Part shown: piece after piece, positions 25,205 through 33,702 of the stretch
Numbering within the stretch: position 1 is the stretch's first letter
How the letters are laid out: every line of letters begins with the position of its first letter
Source: Streptomyces sp. NRRL F-4489
GTDB taxonomy: Bacteria; Actinomycetota; Actinomycetes; Streptomycetales; Streptomycetaceae
DNA: 64,000 nucleotides
Direction of reading: 5' to 3'
NCBI RefSeq assembly: GCF_001509485.1
Contig: NZ_LLZI01000079.1
Span: 1 to 64,000 of the forward strand
Program-made: the position numbers and the translations under genes
Notes under the pieces: generated by a model
The model's input: the letters and a program-made list of their open reading frames with translations, nothing else
Told to the model about the DNA's origin: nothing
Databases searched by the model: none

Positions 25205-25282
25205 ATGCGACCTCGGCAACGGCTGGTCACCCGCGACCACATCGACTTCGGTCGAGTGTGGTCCGCGTCCTGTTGCCGCTGA
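25205..25282 (+). CDS. Cysteine leader peptide, 25 aa, ending Cys-Cys-Arg (candidate attenuator)
   Basis: The small frame encodes a 25-residue peptide of the type RLVTRDHIDFGRVWSASCCR, resembling the actinobacterial leader-peptide group found before sulfur-assimilation genes. Tandem Cys codons TGT TGC (25271-25276) lie two codons before TGA. No ribosome site precedes the ATG, which fits a leaderless mRNA. Directly after the stop, CTTCTCGT (25283-25290) is the exact complement of ACGAGAAG (25345-25352), next to the GAGG ribosome site of the monooxygenase. A ribosome stalled at the Cys codons for lack of Cys-tRNA would cover the first arm and free that site. Confidence 0.7.
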   Translation: MRPRQRLVTRDHIDFGRVWSASCCR

Positions 25283-25352
25283 CTTCTCGTCCGCGCCCCT
25301 CCACCCCCATCGGGACATCCCTGGGGACACCCCTGAGCACCTTCACGAGAAG
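25283..25352 (+). promoter_or_regulatory. Paired RNA arms between leader peptide and monooxygenase ribosome site
   Basis: CTTCTCGT at 25283-25290 pairs perfectly with ACGAGAAG at 25345-25352, enclosing a short GGGG-ACA-CCCC hairpin. Pairing would place a stem 2 nt from the GAGG ribosome site (25355-25358) and hinder initiation at 25367. Inferred translational attenuator. Confidence 0.5.
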
Positions 25353-25366
25353 ACGAGGCCGCACCC

Positions 25367-26485
25367 ATGCCTGTCGAGTTCCTCGGCATAGCCGCCACCC
25401 ACGACGGCTCCGAAGTAAGCCCGCGCTCCGGCGCCTCCTTCGACAAGGACTACACCCTCAAGCTGGCCCGCGCCCACGAGGAGTACGGCTGGGACCGGGT
25501 CCTGTTCGCCTACGGCTCCGGCTCCCCCGACCCCTCCCCCGCCGCCGCCTACGTCGCGGCCCGCACCGAGAAGCTCCAGCTCCTGGTGGCCCACCGGCCC
25601 AACGTCTCGTACCCGACGTTCGCCGCCAAGACCTTCGCCACCCTGGACCGGATCAGCGACGGCCGGCTCGCGGTGCACTTCATCACCGGCGGCAACGACC
25701 ACGAGCAGCGCCGCGAGGGCGACACCCTCACCAAGGACGAGCGCTACGACCGCACCCGCGAGTACATCCGGATCGTCAAGAAGGTCTGGACCCGCCACGA
25801 GCCCTTCGACCACGAGGGCACCCACTACCGCTTCCACGACTTCGTCTCCGACACCTTCCCCGTCCAGCAGCCGCATCCCCAGGTGTCGTTCGGCGGCTCC
25901 TCCCCGGCGGCGTACGCGGCGGGCGGCGCCGAGGCGGACATCTACTGCCTGTGGGGCGAGCCGCTGGCGCAGACCGCCGAGCAGATCGCCTCGGTCAAGG
26001 CGGCCGCCGCCGCGGCCGGCCGCACCGACGTGCCCCGGATCCAGGTGGCGTTCCGCCCGATCATCGCGCCCACCGAGGAGCTGGCCTGGGAGAAGGCGCA
26101 CCGCACCCTGGAGCGGATCCGGGCCCGCAAGGCGGGCGGTGTGCTCAGCCGCCGCCATCCGCTGACGAACCCTCAGAACGCGGGCTCCCAGCGGCTGTTG
26201 GCGGTGGCCGCGCAGGGTGAGCGGCACGACCGGGCGCTGTGGACGCCGACCGCCGCGGAGACCGGCGGGGCGGGCAACTCCACGGCTCTGGTCGGCACGC
26301 CGGAGACCGTCGCCCAGGCGCTGCTGGACTACTACGACCTGGGCGTGGACATCCTCTCCGCGCGCGGCTACGACCTGCTGGACGACGCCATCGACTTCGG
26401 GCGGTACGTCATCCCGCTGGTCCGCGAGGAGGTCGCCAAGCGCGACGCGGAACGGGCCGGCGCCTCGGCGCGCGCCGCGTCGTAG
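25367..26485 (+). CDS. FMNH2-dependent alkanesulfonate monooxygenase-like protein (LLM class, SsuD type)
   Basis: 372 aa bacterial-luciferase-fold enzyme. SsuD-type hallmarks: FLGIAATHDGSEV at the N-terminus, LQLLVAHRPNVSYPTFAAKTFATLDRISDGRLAVHFITGGND, RYDRTREYIRIVKKVWT, and PQVSFGGSSPAAYAAGGAEADIYCLWGEP. It would use reduced flavin and O2 to cleave C-S bonds of sulfonates, giving sulfite. No SsuE reductase or SsuABC transporter is adjacent, so other genes must supply these. ATG 25367 has GAGG eight bases upstream, within the attenuator structure. Convergent with the helicase across a strong terminator. Confidence 0.8.
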   Translation: MPVEFLGIAATHDGSEVSPRSGASFDKDYTLKLARAHEEYGWDRVLFAYGSGSPDPSPAAAYVAARTEKLQLLVAHRPNVSYPTFAAKTFATLDRISDGRLAVHFITGGNDHEQRREGDTLTKDERYDRTREYIRIVKKVWTRHEPFDHEGTHYRFHDFVSDTFPVQQPHPQVSFGGSSPAAYAAGGAEADIYCLWGEPLAQTAEQIASVKAAAAAAGRTDVPRIQVAFRPIIAPTEELAWEKAHRTLERIRARKAGGVLSRRHPLTNPQNAGSQRLLAVAAQGERHDRALWTPTAAETGGAGNSTALVGTPETVAQALLDYYDLGVDILSARGYDLLDDAIDFGRYVIPLVREEVAKRDAERAGASARAAS

Positions 26486-26493
26486 CGGCGGGG

Positions 26494-26523
26494 CCGGCCG
26501 CCGGGCGGGCACCCGGCGGCCGG
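26494..26523. terminator. Bidirectional hairpin between monooxygenase and helicase
   Basis: 12-bp perfect stem (CCGGCCGCCGGG with CCCGGCGGCCGG) and 6-nt loop in the 46-nt convergent gap. Confidence 0.8.
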
Positions 26524-26531
26524 ACTCCCGG

Positions 26532-29348
26532 TCAGCCCACCGAGGAGTACGCCACGACCCCGCGCAGCACCCCGTCCATCGCCTTGCGCGCCGCTCGGGC
26601 CACCGTGCCCTCGGGCGGGGCCGCCGCGGCGATCTGGCCGAGGACGTCCACCAGCTGCTTGCACCAGCGGACGAAGTCGCCGGCCGGCATGTCCGCCTCG
26701 CCCAGCACCTCGTCCAGGCCGAAGCCGGAGGCCCAGCGGTAGGCGGCCCAGGCGAAGCCCAGATCCGGCTCGCGCTGGCCGACGCCCTCGGCCTGATTGA
26801 TCCGGTGCTGCTCCTCCAGGGCGTCCAGCCGGCCCCAGATGTGCACCATCTCGGCGAGCGCGTCCCGGGCCTTGCCGGCCGGCAGCTTGGGCGCCACCGC
26901 GTCGTCGGCCTGGCGCGCCTCGTAGACCAGCGCCGAGGCGCAGGCCGCCAGCTCGGCGGGGCTCAAACCCTCCCAGACGCCCTCCCGCAGGCACTCGCTG
27001 GCCAGCAGGTCCAGCTCGCCGTAGAGGCGGGCCAGCCGGCGGCCCTCGTCGGTGACGGTGTCGCCTTCGAGGTAGTCCAGCTCGGTCAGCAGCGCGCAGA
27101 TCCGGTCGAAGGTGCGGGCGATGGTGTTCGTCCGGCCCTCGATGCGGCGCTCCAGCTGGCGGGTGTCCCGCATCAGCCGCTGGTAGCGCTCCGCCCAGCG
27201 GGCGTGGTCCTCCCGCTCGTCGCAGCCGTGGCAGGGATGGGCGCGGATGGCCTTGCGCAGCCGGGCGATCTCGCGGTCGTCGGCCGCCTCCGCCCGGGGC
27301 CGGCGGTGCCGGTCGGGCACCAGATGGCCGGCCTTGGTGCGCAGCGCGGACGCCAGATCGCGGCGGGACTGCGGGCTGCGGGCGTTGAAGCTGCGCGGGA
27401 TCCGCATCCGGTCCAGGGCCTCCACCGGCACCGGGAAGTCCATCGACGCCAGCCGCTTGACCTGCCGCTCGGCGGTGAGCACCAGCGGGCGGGGGCCGTC
27501 GTGGGCGTCCAGACCGCGGTGGCCGTTGGTCCGGCCCGACGGCATGCCCGGGTCGAGCACCAGCGCCAGCCCGGCGTACTTGCCGGTCGGCACGTGGATG
27601 ACGTCGCCGGGGCGGAGCTTCTCCAGCGCCGCGGCGGCCGCCACCCGGCGCTGGGCCGCGCCCTGCCGGGCCAGCTCGGTCTCCCGGTCCTTCAGCTCAC
27701 GCCGCAGCCGGGCGTACTCCTCGAAGTCGCCGAGGTGGCAGACCATCGCCTCGCGGTAGCCGGCCAGGCCCTCTTCGTTGCGCTGCACCTGGCGGGTGAT
27801 GCCGACCACCGACTTGTCGGCCTGGAACTGCGCGAACGACATCTCCAGCAGCTCGCGCGAGCGGTGCCGCCCGAACTGCGAGACCAGATTGACCGCCATG
27901 TTGTACGACGGCTTGAAGGAGGACCGCAGCGGATACGTCCGCGTCCCGGCGAGGCCGGCCAGCGCGGCGGGGTTCATCCCGCGCTGCCACAGCACCACCG
28001 CGTGGCCCTCGATGTCGATCCCGCGCCGCCCGGCCCGGCCGGTCAGCTGGGTGTACTCGCCGGGGGTGATGTCGGCGTGCTGCTCGCCGTTCCACTTGAC
28101 GAGCTTCTCCAGGACGACCGAGCGGGCGGGCATGTTGATGCCCAGCGCCAGCGTCTCGGTGGCGAAGACCGCCTTGACCAGGCCCTTGACGAACAGCTCC
28201 TCGACGACCTCCTTGAACGTCGGCAGCATCCCGGCGTGGTGTGCCGCGATGCCCCGCTCCAGGCCCTCCAGCCACTCGAAGTAGCCGAGGACGTGCAGAT
28301 CGTCGTCGGGGATGCCGGCCGTGCGGGCCTCGACTATCCGGCGGACCTGCTCGCGGGCCTCGGTGTCGTTGAGCCGCAGGCCGGAGTGGAGGCACTGCTG
28401 GACGGCGGCCTCGCAGCCGGCCCGGCTGAAGATGAAGGTGATGGCCGGCAGCAGCCCCTCGCTGTCCAGCCGGTCGATCACCTCGGGGCGGCTCGGCGTC
28501 CAGATCCGGGCGCGCTGCCGCCGCTCGCGCTCGCGGTCCGCCTCCCGCAGATTGCGGCCGCGGCGCTTGTCCCGGCCGAAGGTGGGGCGGCTGTTCTCCA
28601 TCCGGGCCAGCCGCTCGAGATCGGGGTTGACCTCGCGGCGGGTGCCGGCGGCGCCGTCCCGCTCCTCGAAGAGGTCGTAGATCCGGCGGCCGGCGAGCAC
28701 GTGCTGCCACAGCGGGACCGGGCGGTGCTCGGAGACGATCACCTCGGTGTCGCCGCGGACGGTGTCGAGCCAGTCGCCGAACTCCTCGGCGTTGGAGACC
28801 GTCGCGGAGAGCGAGACCAGCGTCACCGACTCGGGGAGGTGGATGATCACCTCTTCCCAGACCGCGCCGCGGAAGCGGTCGGAGAGGTAGTGCACCTCGT
28901 CCATGACCACATAGCCCAGGCCGGCCAGCGACTGCGAGCCGGCGTAGAGCATGTTGCGCAGCACCTCGGTGGTCATCACGATCACCGGGGCGTCGCCGTT
29001 GACGCTGTTGTCGCCGGTCAGCAGGCCGACCTTCTCGGGGCCGTAGCGCGCGACGAGATCCTGGAACTTCTGGTTGGAGAGCGCCTTGATCGGCGTGGTG
29101 TAGAAGCATTTGCGGCCCTGCGCCAGGGCCAGGTGGACGGCGAATTCGCCGACGATCGTCTTGCCGGATCCGGTGGGAGCGGCGACCAGCACACCCTTTC
29201 CGGCCTCCAGGGCCTGGCACGCCTCGATCTGGTACGGATCCAGCTCGAAGTCGTACAGCTCCCGGAACGGCGCGAGTGCGGTGGCCTGCTCGGCCGCGCG
29301 GAGCTTGGCGGCGGCATAGCGCTCAGCAGGGGACATGTCCTCGGTCAT
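26532..29348 (-). CDS. DEAD/DEAH-box helicase, Ski2/Mtr4-like (HelY type)
   Basis: 938 aa superfamily 2 helicase. Motifs: Q-like FELDPYQIEACQ, Walker A APTGSGKT (about residue 60), TTPIKALSNQKF, motif II DEVHYL (about 150), SATVSNAEEF, ATETLALGINMPAR, and motif VI QLTGRAGRRGID. A long C-terminal region with CHGCDEREDH resembles the HelY/Ski2 C-domain. Probably an RNA helicase in RNA turnover. Start choice: ATGs at 29381, 29348 and 29336 are in frame; 29348 gives the MTEDMSPAERY start usual in relatives, though its ribosome site is weak. It follows tatC on the same strand after a terminator. Confidence 0.9.
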   Translation of the reverse strand: MTEDMSPAERYAAAKLRAAEQATALAPFRELYDFELDPYQIEACQALEAGKGVLVAAPTGSGKTIVGEFAVHLALAQGRKCFYTTPIKALSNQKFQDLVARYGPEKVGLLTGDNSVNGDAPVIVMTTEVLRNMLYAGSQSLAGLGYVVMDEVHYLSDRFRGAVWEEVIIHLPESVTLVSLSATVSNAEEFGDWLDTVRGDTEVIVSEHRPVPLWQHVLAGRRIYDLFEERDGAAGTRREVNPDLERLARMENSRPTFGRDKRRGRNLREADRERERRQRARIWTPSRPEVIDRLDSEGLLPAITFIFSRAGCEAAVQQCLHSGLRLNDTEAREQVRRIVEARTAGIPDDDLHVLGYFEWLEGLERGIAAHHAGMLPTFKEVVEELFVKGLVKAVFATETLALGINMPARSVVLEKLVKWNGEQHADITPGEYTQLTGRAGRRGIDIEGHAVVLWQRGMNPAALAGLAGTRTYPLRSSFKPSYNMAVNLVSQFGRHRSRELLEMSFAQFQADKSVVGITRQVQRNEEGLAGYREAMVCHLGDFEEYARLRRELKDRETELARQGAAQRRVAAAAALEKLRPGDVIHVPTGKYAGLALVLDPGMPSGRTNGHRGLDAHDGPRPLVLTAERQVKRLASMDFPVPVEALDRMRIPRSFNARSPQSRRDLASALRTKAGHLVPDRHRRPRAEAADDREIARLRKAIRAHPCHGCDEREDHARWAERYQRLMRDTRQLERRIEGRTNTIARTFDRICALLTELDYLEGDTVTDEGRRLARLYGELDLLASECLREGVWEGLSPAELAACASALVYEARQADDAVAPKLPAGKARDALAEMVHIWGRLDALEEQHRINQAEGVGQREPDLGFAWAAYRWASGFGLDEVLGEADMPAGDFVRWCKQLVDVLGQIAAAAPPEGTVARAARKAMDGVLRGVVAYSSVG

Positions 29349-29478
29349 CGTGCTTACGAGCCTACCGGCCGCCTCTGACATCGACCGGATCTTTATGGCG
29401 GCCCTTTACCCGGCCCGGCGCCGGGGCCGACCGCCCGGGACCCGGCCCAGAGCGCCGGCACCGGCCCCGGACACGGCG

Positions 29479-29511
29479 GCGGCCCCCGGCGCGTCAGCGC
29501 GCGGGGGCCGC
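29479..29511 (-). terminator. Terminator after tatC
   Basis: GC-rich stem GCGGCCCCC-GCGCG, loop TCAG, one bulged base, 54 nt past the tatC stop. Confidence 0.6.
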
Positions 29512-29564
29512 GAAGTCCGGTGCGTGGCGGGTCACTTCCCGTGACGCCGCCGCCACTCGCCCCG

Positions 29565-30521
29565 TCAGGTCACGTCGTCGTACCCGCGGCGCTCGCCGTC
29601 CGTCCGCTCCCCGCCGGCCTGCTCCGGCAGCATCCGGCCGGACGCGACCGGCTCGATCTCGCCGATCTCGGCCGGGGTCAGATCGAGTTCGGACGCCTCG
29701 TCGTCGGCCAGGTCCCGGTCGGGGTTGGCGAGCCGGCGCCGGCGGTCGTTGAAGAGGCAGATGCCCACCGCGCCGAAGTACAGCAGCACGATCGGGGCGG
29801 CCAGCAGGGACATGGTCAGCGGGTCGCCGGTCGGGGTGGCGACCGCCGAGAAGATCGTGATGCCCAGCACCATGAACCGCCACCAGCTCAGCACCCGCTT
29901 GCCGGTGAGCACCCCGCCGAGGTTGAGCAGCACCAGCAGCAGCGGCAGCTCGAAGGAGAAGCCGAAGACCAGCACCATGCGCGTGACGACGTCGAGGAAG
30001 TCGTCGGCCGGGAAGAGGTTGGCCCAGTTCTCCGGGGTCAGGCCCACCAGCGCCCCGGCGGTGGTGGGCAGGACCGCGTACGCGAGGTAGGCGCCGCCGA
30101 GGAAGAGCGGGACGCCGGCGCCCACGAACGTCAGCGCGTACTTCTTCTCGTGCTTGTGGAGACCGGGCGCGAGGAAGGCCCAGAGCTGGTAGAGCCACAG
30201 CGGGCTGGCCGCGACCAGGCCGACCGTCAGCGACAGCTTCAGCATGATCGTGAACGGACCCAGCAGGCCGTTCACGGTGATCTCCGCACACGGGTGGGGG
30301 TGCCCGCCGGCCGGCGCGCCGTTCTTCGGGCAGCCGACGGCGTCGATGACCGGCCCGGTGATGAAGTGCGCGACGTGGTCGTACTGCCACATCGCGATCG
30401 CGGTGACCACGAGGATGGCCAGCACCGATTTCAGCAGCCGGTTGCGCAGCTCACGCAGATGTGCCGCGAGGGGCATCCGCCCCTCGGGGTCCTTCTGCTG
30501 CTTGCGGGCAGACTTGAGCAA
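29565..30521 (-). CDS. tatC: Sec-independent protein translocase subunit TatC
   Basis: 318 aa, six transmembrane helices. RMPLAAHLRELRNRLLKS is the conserved cytoplasmic N-terminus that binds twin-arginine signals; SPLWLYQLWAFLAPGLHKHEKK and FGFSFELPLLLVLL are also hallmarks. The C-terminal acidic tail is typical of actinobacteria. TTG 30521 is preferred because GAGGA lies six bases upstream; the in-frame ATG at 30539 has no ribosome site. It follows tatA by 63 nt; the two form the core Tat export pair, with tatB usually elsewhere in Streptomyces. Confidence 0.92.
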   Translation of the reverse strand: MLKSARKQQKDPEGRMPLAAHLRELRNRLLKSVLAILVVTAIAMWQYDHVAHFITGPVIDAVGCPKNGAPAGGHPHPCAEITVNGLLGPFTIMLKLSLTVGLVAASPLWLYQLWAFLAPGLHKHEKKYALTFVGAGVPLFLGGAYLAYAVLPTTAGALVGLTPENWANLFPADDFLDVVTRMVLVFGFSFELPLLLVLLNLGGVLTGKRVLSWWRFMVLGITIFSAVATPTGDPLTMSLLAAPIVLLYFGAVGICLFNDRRRRLANPDRDLADDEASELDLTPAEIGEIEPVASGRMLPEQAGGERTDGERRGYDDVT

Positions 30522-30584
30522 CCCACTTCCTCGTCTCATGCGTCAGCCGCACCGGCGTGGGCCGGTACGGCCGGATCGGCTCGG

Positions 30585-30884
30585 TCAGCTCTGGTTGGTG
30601 CGGTTCGGCTCGGCCACGGGGCGCGAGCTGGCCACGTCACCGGGGGCGGCCTGAATCGTACGGGGCGCCTGCTGGGCCGCGTCGGCGGGCGTCTGCGCCG
30701 CGGTGCCGCCCTCGGCCGCCTTCTCCGCCTCGCTCTCCTTCTTCATCGCCTTGGCCTCGCTCTTGAGGATGCGGGCCGACTTGCCGAGCGAACGCGCCAT
30801 GTCCGGGAGCTTCTTCGCGCCGAACAGCAGAAAGATCACGGCGATGATCAGCAGAATCTCGGGGAGCCTCAGGTTGGCTAGCAT
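30585..30884 (-). CDS. tatA: Sec-independent translocase subunit TatA
   Basis: 99 aa: short N-terminal membrane helix ([30 protein letters not shown]) with the FGxKKLP hinge, an amphipathic helix ([21 protein letters not shown]) and a disordered polar tail. TatA oligomers form the passage for folded Tat substrates. ATG 30884 follows GAAGG. Together with tatC it makes a two-gene operon. Confidence 0.92.
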   Translation of the reverse strand: MLANLRLPEILLIIAVIFLLFGAKKLPDMARSLGKSARILKSEAKAMKKESEAEKAAEGGTAAQTPADAAQQAPRTIQAAPGDVASSRPVAEPNRTNQS

Positions 30885-31092
30885 GTGCGACTACCTTCTC
30901 GCCGGGGCGGCGTCTCCTGTGGTGCCTGCCGATGGGGTCGGACTGGCGTCCTGGTGGTGCCTCGATCGTAACGTTCGGCGGTGAACGTCCGGCAATCCCC
31001 GTGCATACCGCGGATTGCCCGCACCGCCGCACCGTCTGAACCGCTTCGCAGCCTACCCGCCGGACGTGCGCGGGAGCAGGCCGCCCGGCGCG

Positions 31093-31302
31093 TCAGCCGC
31101 GCTCGCGGCCGAGGTCGTGCATCCGCGAGGCCAGCGGCACCGCGGCCCGCTCCAGGTCGCTCGCGGCCCGCTGGATCCGCTCGCTGGCCGTGCCGACCTC
31201 CCGGGCCAGCCGCCGCACCTGGGCGAAGACGCGGACGGCGAGGACGCCGAGCACGGCGATCCCCAGGAAACCGAGGGCGACAGCGATCATGGGCCACAGC
31301 AT
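31093..31302 (-). CDS. Small membrane protein with coiled coil, unknown function
   Basis: 69 aa: one N-terminal membrane helix (MIAVALGFLGIAVLGVLAVRVFA) then a charged heptad-like helix (VRRLAREVGTASERIQRAASDLERAAVPLASRM), like short DUF948-type proteins. ATG 31302. It lies between the Cys-rich 86-aa gene and tatA on the same strand, in a position conserved in Streptomyces (from memory). Function not inferred. Confidence 0.65.
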   Translation of the reverse strand: MLWPMIAVALGFLGIAVLGVLAVRVFAQVRRLAREVGTASERIQRAASDLERAAVPLASRMHDLGRERG

Positions 31303-31337
31303 GCACCGAGCCTATCGGGCCGTCCGGCGGCGGGCGG

Positions 31338-31598
31338 TCAGCCGGTGTGCAGCCGCAGCGTGCGCACCCCGCCGCCGGTGAGCAGCGCCACGATCCGCTC
31401 CCCGGCCGGTTTGCGCACCGCGCGGCCGCAGCCGGGGCAGGTGAAGGCGTAGAAGGTGGTGCGCCGGCTGGCGCCGATGGCCAGCCGGAAGGCGTCCGAG
31501 GCCAGCTCGAACCGGCCCCGGCACTCCGGGCAGGCCGCCTTGAAGCGCACCGGCGCGGCTCTGCCCGCCGGCGCGGCCGCCGCGCTCGTCGTCGTCAT
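31338..31598 (-). CDS. Small zinc-ribbon-like protein (FmdB-like), unknown function
   Basis: 86 aa. Two CPxC knuckles, CPEC near residue 23 and CPGC near 54, make a four-cysteine zinc site. Between them is RFELASDAFRLAIGASRRTTFYAFT, fitting a small beta ribbon. ATG 31598 has GGAGGAGAGG upstream. It lies 33 nt downstream of pafC and may be cotranscribed with pafBC. It could bind nucleic acid or a partner protein. Confidence 0.7.
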   Translation of the reverse strand: MTTTSAAAAPAGRAAPVRFKAACPECRGRFELASDAFRLAIGASRRTTFYAFTCPGCGRAVRKPAGERIVALLTGGGVRTLRLHTG

Positions 31599-31631
31599 CC
31601 CGTCCGCCTCTCCTCCGGTCCGCGGGTCCGT

Positions 31632-32582
31632 TCAGCCGCCGTACGCCGCGAGCGCCTGCCGGGCCGCCTCGCGGGCGCTGTCCGCCAGCTCCGGCGGCGA
31701 GACGATCCGGCCGTCCCGGCCCAGCCGCAGCGCCAGCCGCCGCAGCGACGCCGGGTCGGGGGTGCGCAGGGTGATCCGCAGCCCGCCGCCGGGCAGCTCC
31801 TCGGCGCTGTCGTGCGGGTAGTACTCGGCGACCCAGCGGCCGCCGGGCCCCACCTCGATGGCGACCTCGGGGTCCTCGGCGGAGGGCTGCACCAGCCCCT
31901 CGGAGAGGTCCCGCAGCTCGACCGGCGGCGGGTCGGCGGGCGCGTCCAGCAGCCGGATCTCGGCGACCCGGTCGAGCCGGAAGGTGCGCCGGGCCTCGGA
32001 GAGCCGGCACCACGCCTCCATGTACGTGTGGCCGACCGCGAACAGCCGGATCGGGTCCACCTCGCGCTCGGTCAGCTCGTCGCGGGCCGGGGAGTAGTAG
32101 CGCAGCCACAGCCGGCGCCGCTCGGCGATGGCGCGGTCCACGTCGGCGAAGACGCCGCCCTCGGACTCGAAGGTCACCGACAGCCGGGAGCTGGCCCCGG
32201 CCGCCTCGCCGGCCGCCGCCTCCAGCTTGGCGGTGGCCCGCAGCAGCGCCTGCCGGTCGCCCTCGCGCAGCCCCGGCAGGGTGGCCACCGCGCGGGCCGC
32301 GACCAGCAGCGCGGTGGCCTCGTCGGCGGCCAGCCGCAGCGGTTCGGCGACGTCGTCGGGGTTGTGCCACCAGATGCGGTCGCCGTCGGTGTCGATGTCC
32401 ATCAGGTCGCCGCCGCGGAAGCTCGTCCCGCACATCGGCAGCACGTCGAGGTCGGCGATCAGCTCGTCCTCGGTGATGCCGAAGGCGCGCGCCACATCGC
32501 TGACCCGGGCGCCGGGGCGCTCGCGCAGATAGGTCACCAGCGACAGCATCCGGCGGGTCTGGTCGATCGCGTTCGCAGCCAT
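31632..32582 (-). CDS. pafC: PafC, WYL-domain transcriptional regulator
   Basis: 316 aa. A divergent N-terminal helix-turn-helix (RMLSLVTYLRERPGARVSDVARAFGITEDELIADLDVLPMCG) is followed by a WYL domain (IAERRRLWLRYYSPARDELTEREVDPIRLFAVGHTYMEAWCRLSEARRTFRLDRV) and a WCX-like C-terminus. PafB and PafC act together as an activator of RecA-independent DNA-damage genes in mycobacteria. ATG 32582, 14 nt after the pafB stop, so the pair is one operon. The location near pafA is historical; the proteins are not part of pupylation chemistry. Confidence 0.88.
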   Translation of the reverse strand: MAANAIDQTRRMLSLVTYLRERPGARVSDVARAFGITEDELIADLDVLPMCGTSFRGGDLMDIDTDGDRIWWHNPDDVAEPLRLAADEATALLVAARAVATLPGLREGDRQALLRATAKLEAAAGEAAGASSRLSVTFESEGGVFADVDRAIAERRRLWLRYYSPARDELTEREVDPIRLFAVGHTYMEAWCRLSEARRTFRLDRVAEIRLLDAPADPPPVELRDLSEGLVQPSAEDPEVAIEVGPGGRWVAEYYPHDSAEELPGGGLRITLRTPDPASLRRLALRLGRDGRIVSPPELADSAREAARQALAAYGG

Positions 32583-32596
32583 GGTCCGTCCCCCTC

Positions 32597-33586
32597 TCAG
32601 CCCTTGGCCACCGCGCGCAGCCGGTCGATGACCCCGTCGCGCAGCTCCGCCGGTTCCAGTACGACCACGTCCGGCCCGAACTCCACCAGCCAGGCGTCGA
32701 GCCCGTGCCCGTTGGGGATCTCCAACTCGTCCCAGCCGCCGTCCAGTTCCCGGACGGACAGCGCGCGGGCGCGCAGCGGATAGCCGTGCCCGGCGCGGAG
32801 CCGGATCCGGGCGGTGCCGGTGGCGGTCTCGCCCGCCCAGCGCTCGACGGTCTCGCGGACGGTGACGTGGTCGGGCACCGGCGCGGTGAACTTCCCCTGC
32901 CGGGAGCGGACCCGGCCGGTGATGCGGGAGAGCCGGAAGACCCGCTCGGCGCCGCGGTCGCGGTCCCAGCCGGCGACGTACCAGTGGCCGCGCCAGCACT
33001 CCAGGATCCACGGCTCGATGTGCCGCTGCTCGGGGCGGGCGGCGTTGGACTTGCGGTAGTCGAAGACGACCGGGCGGCGGTCGCGGCAGGCCAGCATCAG
33101 CGGTTCGAAGGCCGCCTCGTGGGTGGGGATGCGGGGCTCCAGCGCGCTGTGCGGCTGCCCGGCGTCCAGGTCGGCCTCGGCGCCGGCCAGCGGCATCCCG
33201 GCCGCGCGCAGCTTCTGGAGCGCGCCGCTGGCGGCGCCGGCCAGCCGGGCCTGCTGCCAGACCTTGGCGGCCAGGCCGAGGGCGGCGGCCTCCTCGGCGT
33301 CCAGGGTGATCGCAGGGAGGCGGTTGCTGTCGCGGCGGGCGAGGTAGCCGGTCTCGCCGTCGATGCCGTCGACGGTCTCGATGACCAGGCCCAGCTCGCG
33401 CAGGTCGTCCTTGTCCCGCTCGAACATGCGGTTGAAGGCGTCGTCGGGGCCGGCCGGGGCGCCCGGGCCGAACGCCTCGCGGTACGCCTCGATCGAGGAC
33501 CGCAGCTCGTGCTTGGTCAGCGGGCGTCGCGTCCCCAGCAGGCACAGCGCCAGATTCATCAGCCGCTCGGCCTTGGCAATCGCCAT
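32597..33586 (-). CDS. pafB: PafB, WYL-domain transcriptional regulator
   Basis: 329 aa. N-terminal HTH (KAERLMNLALCLLGTRRPLTKHELRSSIEAY) and WYL domain (ACRDRRPVVFDYRKSNAARPEQRHIEPWILECWRGHWYVAGWDRDRGAERVFRLSRI). The partner PafC gene follows directly. By analogy with mycobacteria the pair binds DNA-damage promoters when activated, possibly by single-stranded DNA. ATG 33586. A terminator of the preceding FKBP gene lies 66-97 nt upstream, so pafBC probably has its own promoter in the 116-nt gap. Confidence 0.88.
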   Translation of the reverse strand: MAIAKAERLMNLALCLLGTRRPLTKHELRSSIEAYREAFGPGAPAGPDDAFNRMFERDKDDLRELGLVIETVDGIDGETGYLARRDSNRLPAITLDAEEAAALGLAAKVWQQARLAGAASGALQKLRAAGMPLAGAEADLDAGQPHSALEPRIPTHEAAFEPLMLACRDRRPVVFDYRKSNAARPEQRHIEPWILECWRGHWYVAGWDRDRGAERVFRLSRITGRVRSRQGKFTAPVPDHVTVRETVERWAGETATGTARIRLRAGHGYPLRARALSVRELDGGWDELEIPNGHGLDAWLVEFGPDVVVLEPAELRDGVIDRLRAVAKG

Positions 33587-33651
33587 CGGCGCCCTCTCTC
33601 CTCAAGTCCCAACGGGTGACCGTACCGCCCGGTGCCCGTCCGGCAAAAGCG

Positions 33652-33683
33652 GGAGGGCCCGCACCGGCCGGCGCGGGCCCTCC
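33652..33683 (-). terminator. Terminator after the small FKBP gene
   Basis: 11-bp perfect stem (GGAGGGCCCGC with GCGGGCCCTCC), 10-nt loop, 19 nt past the FKBP stop. Confidence 0.75.
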
Positions 33684-33702
33684 GGGGGCGTCGTCGCTGG
33701 TC

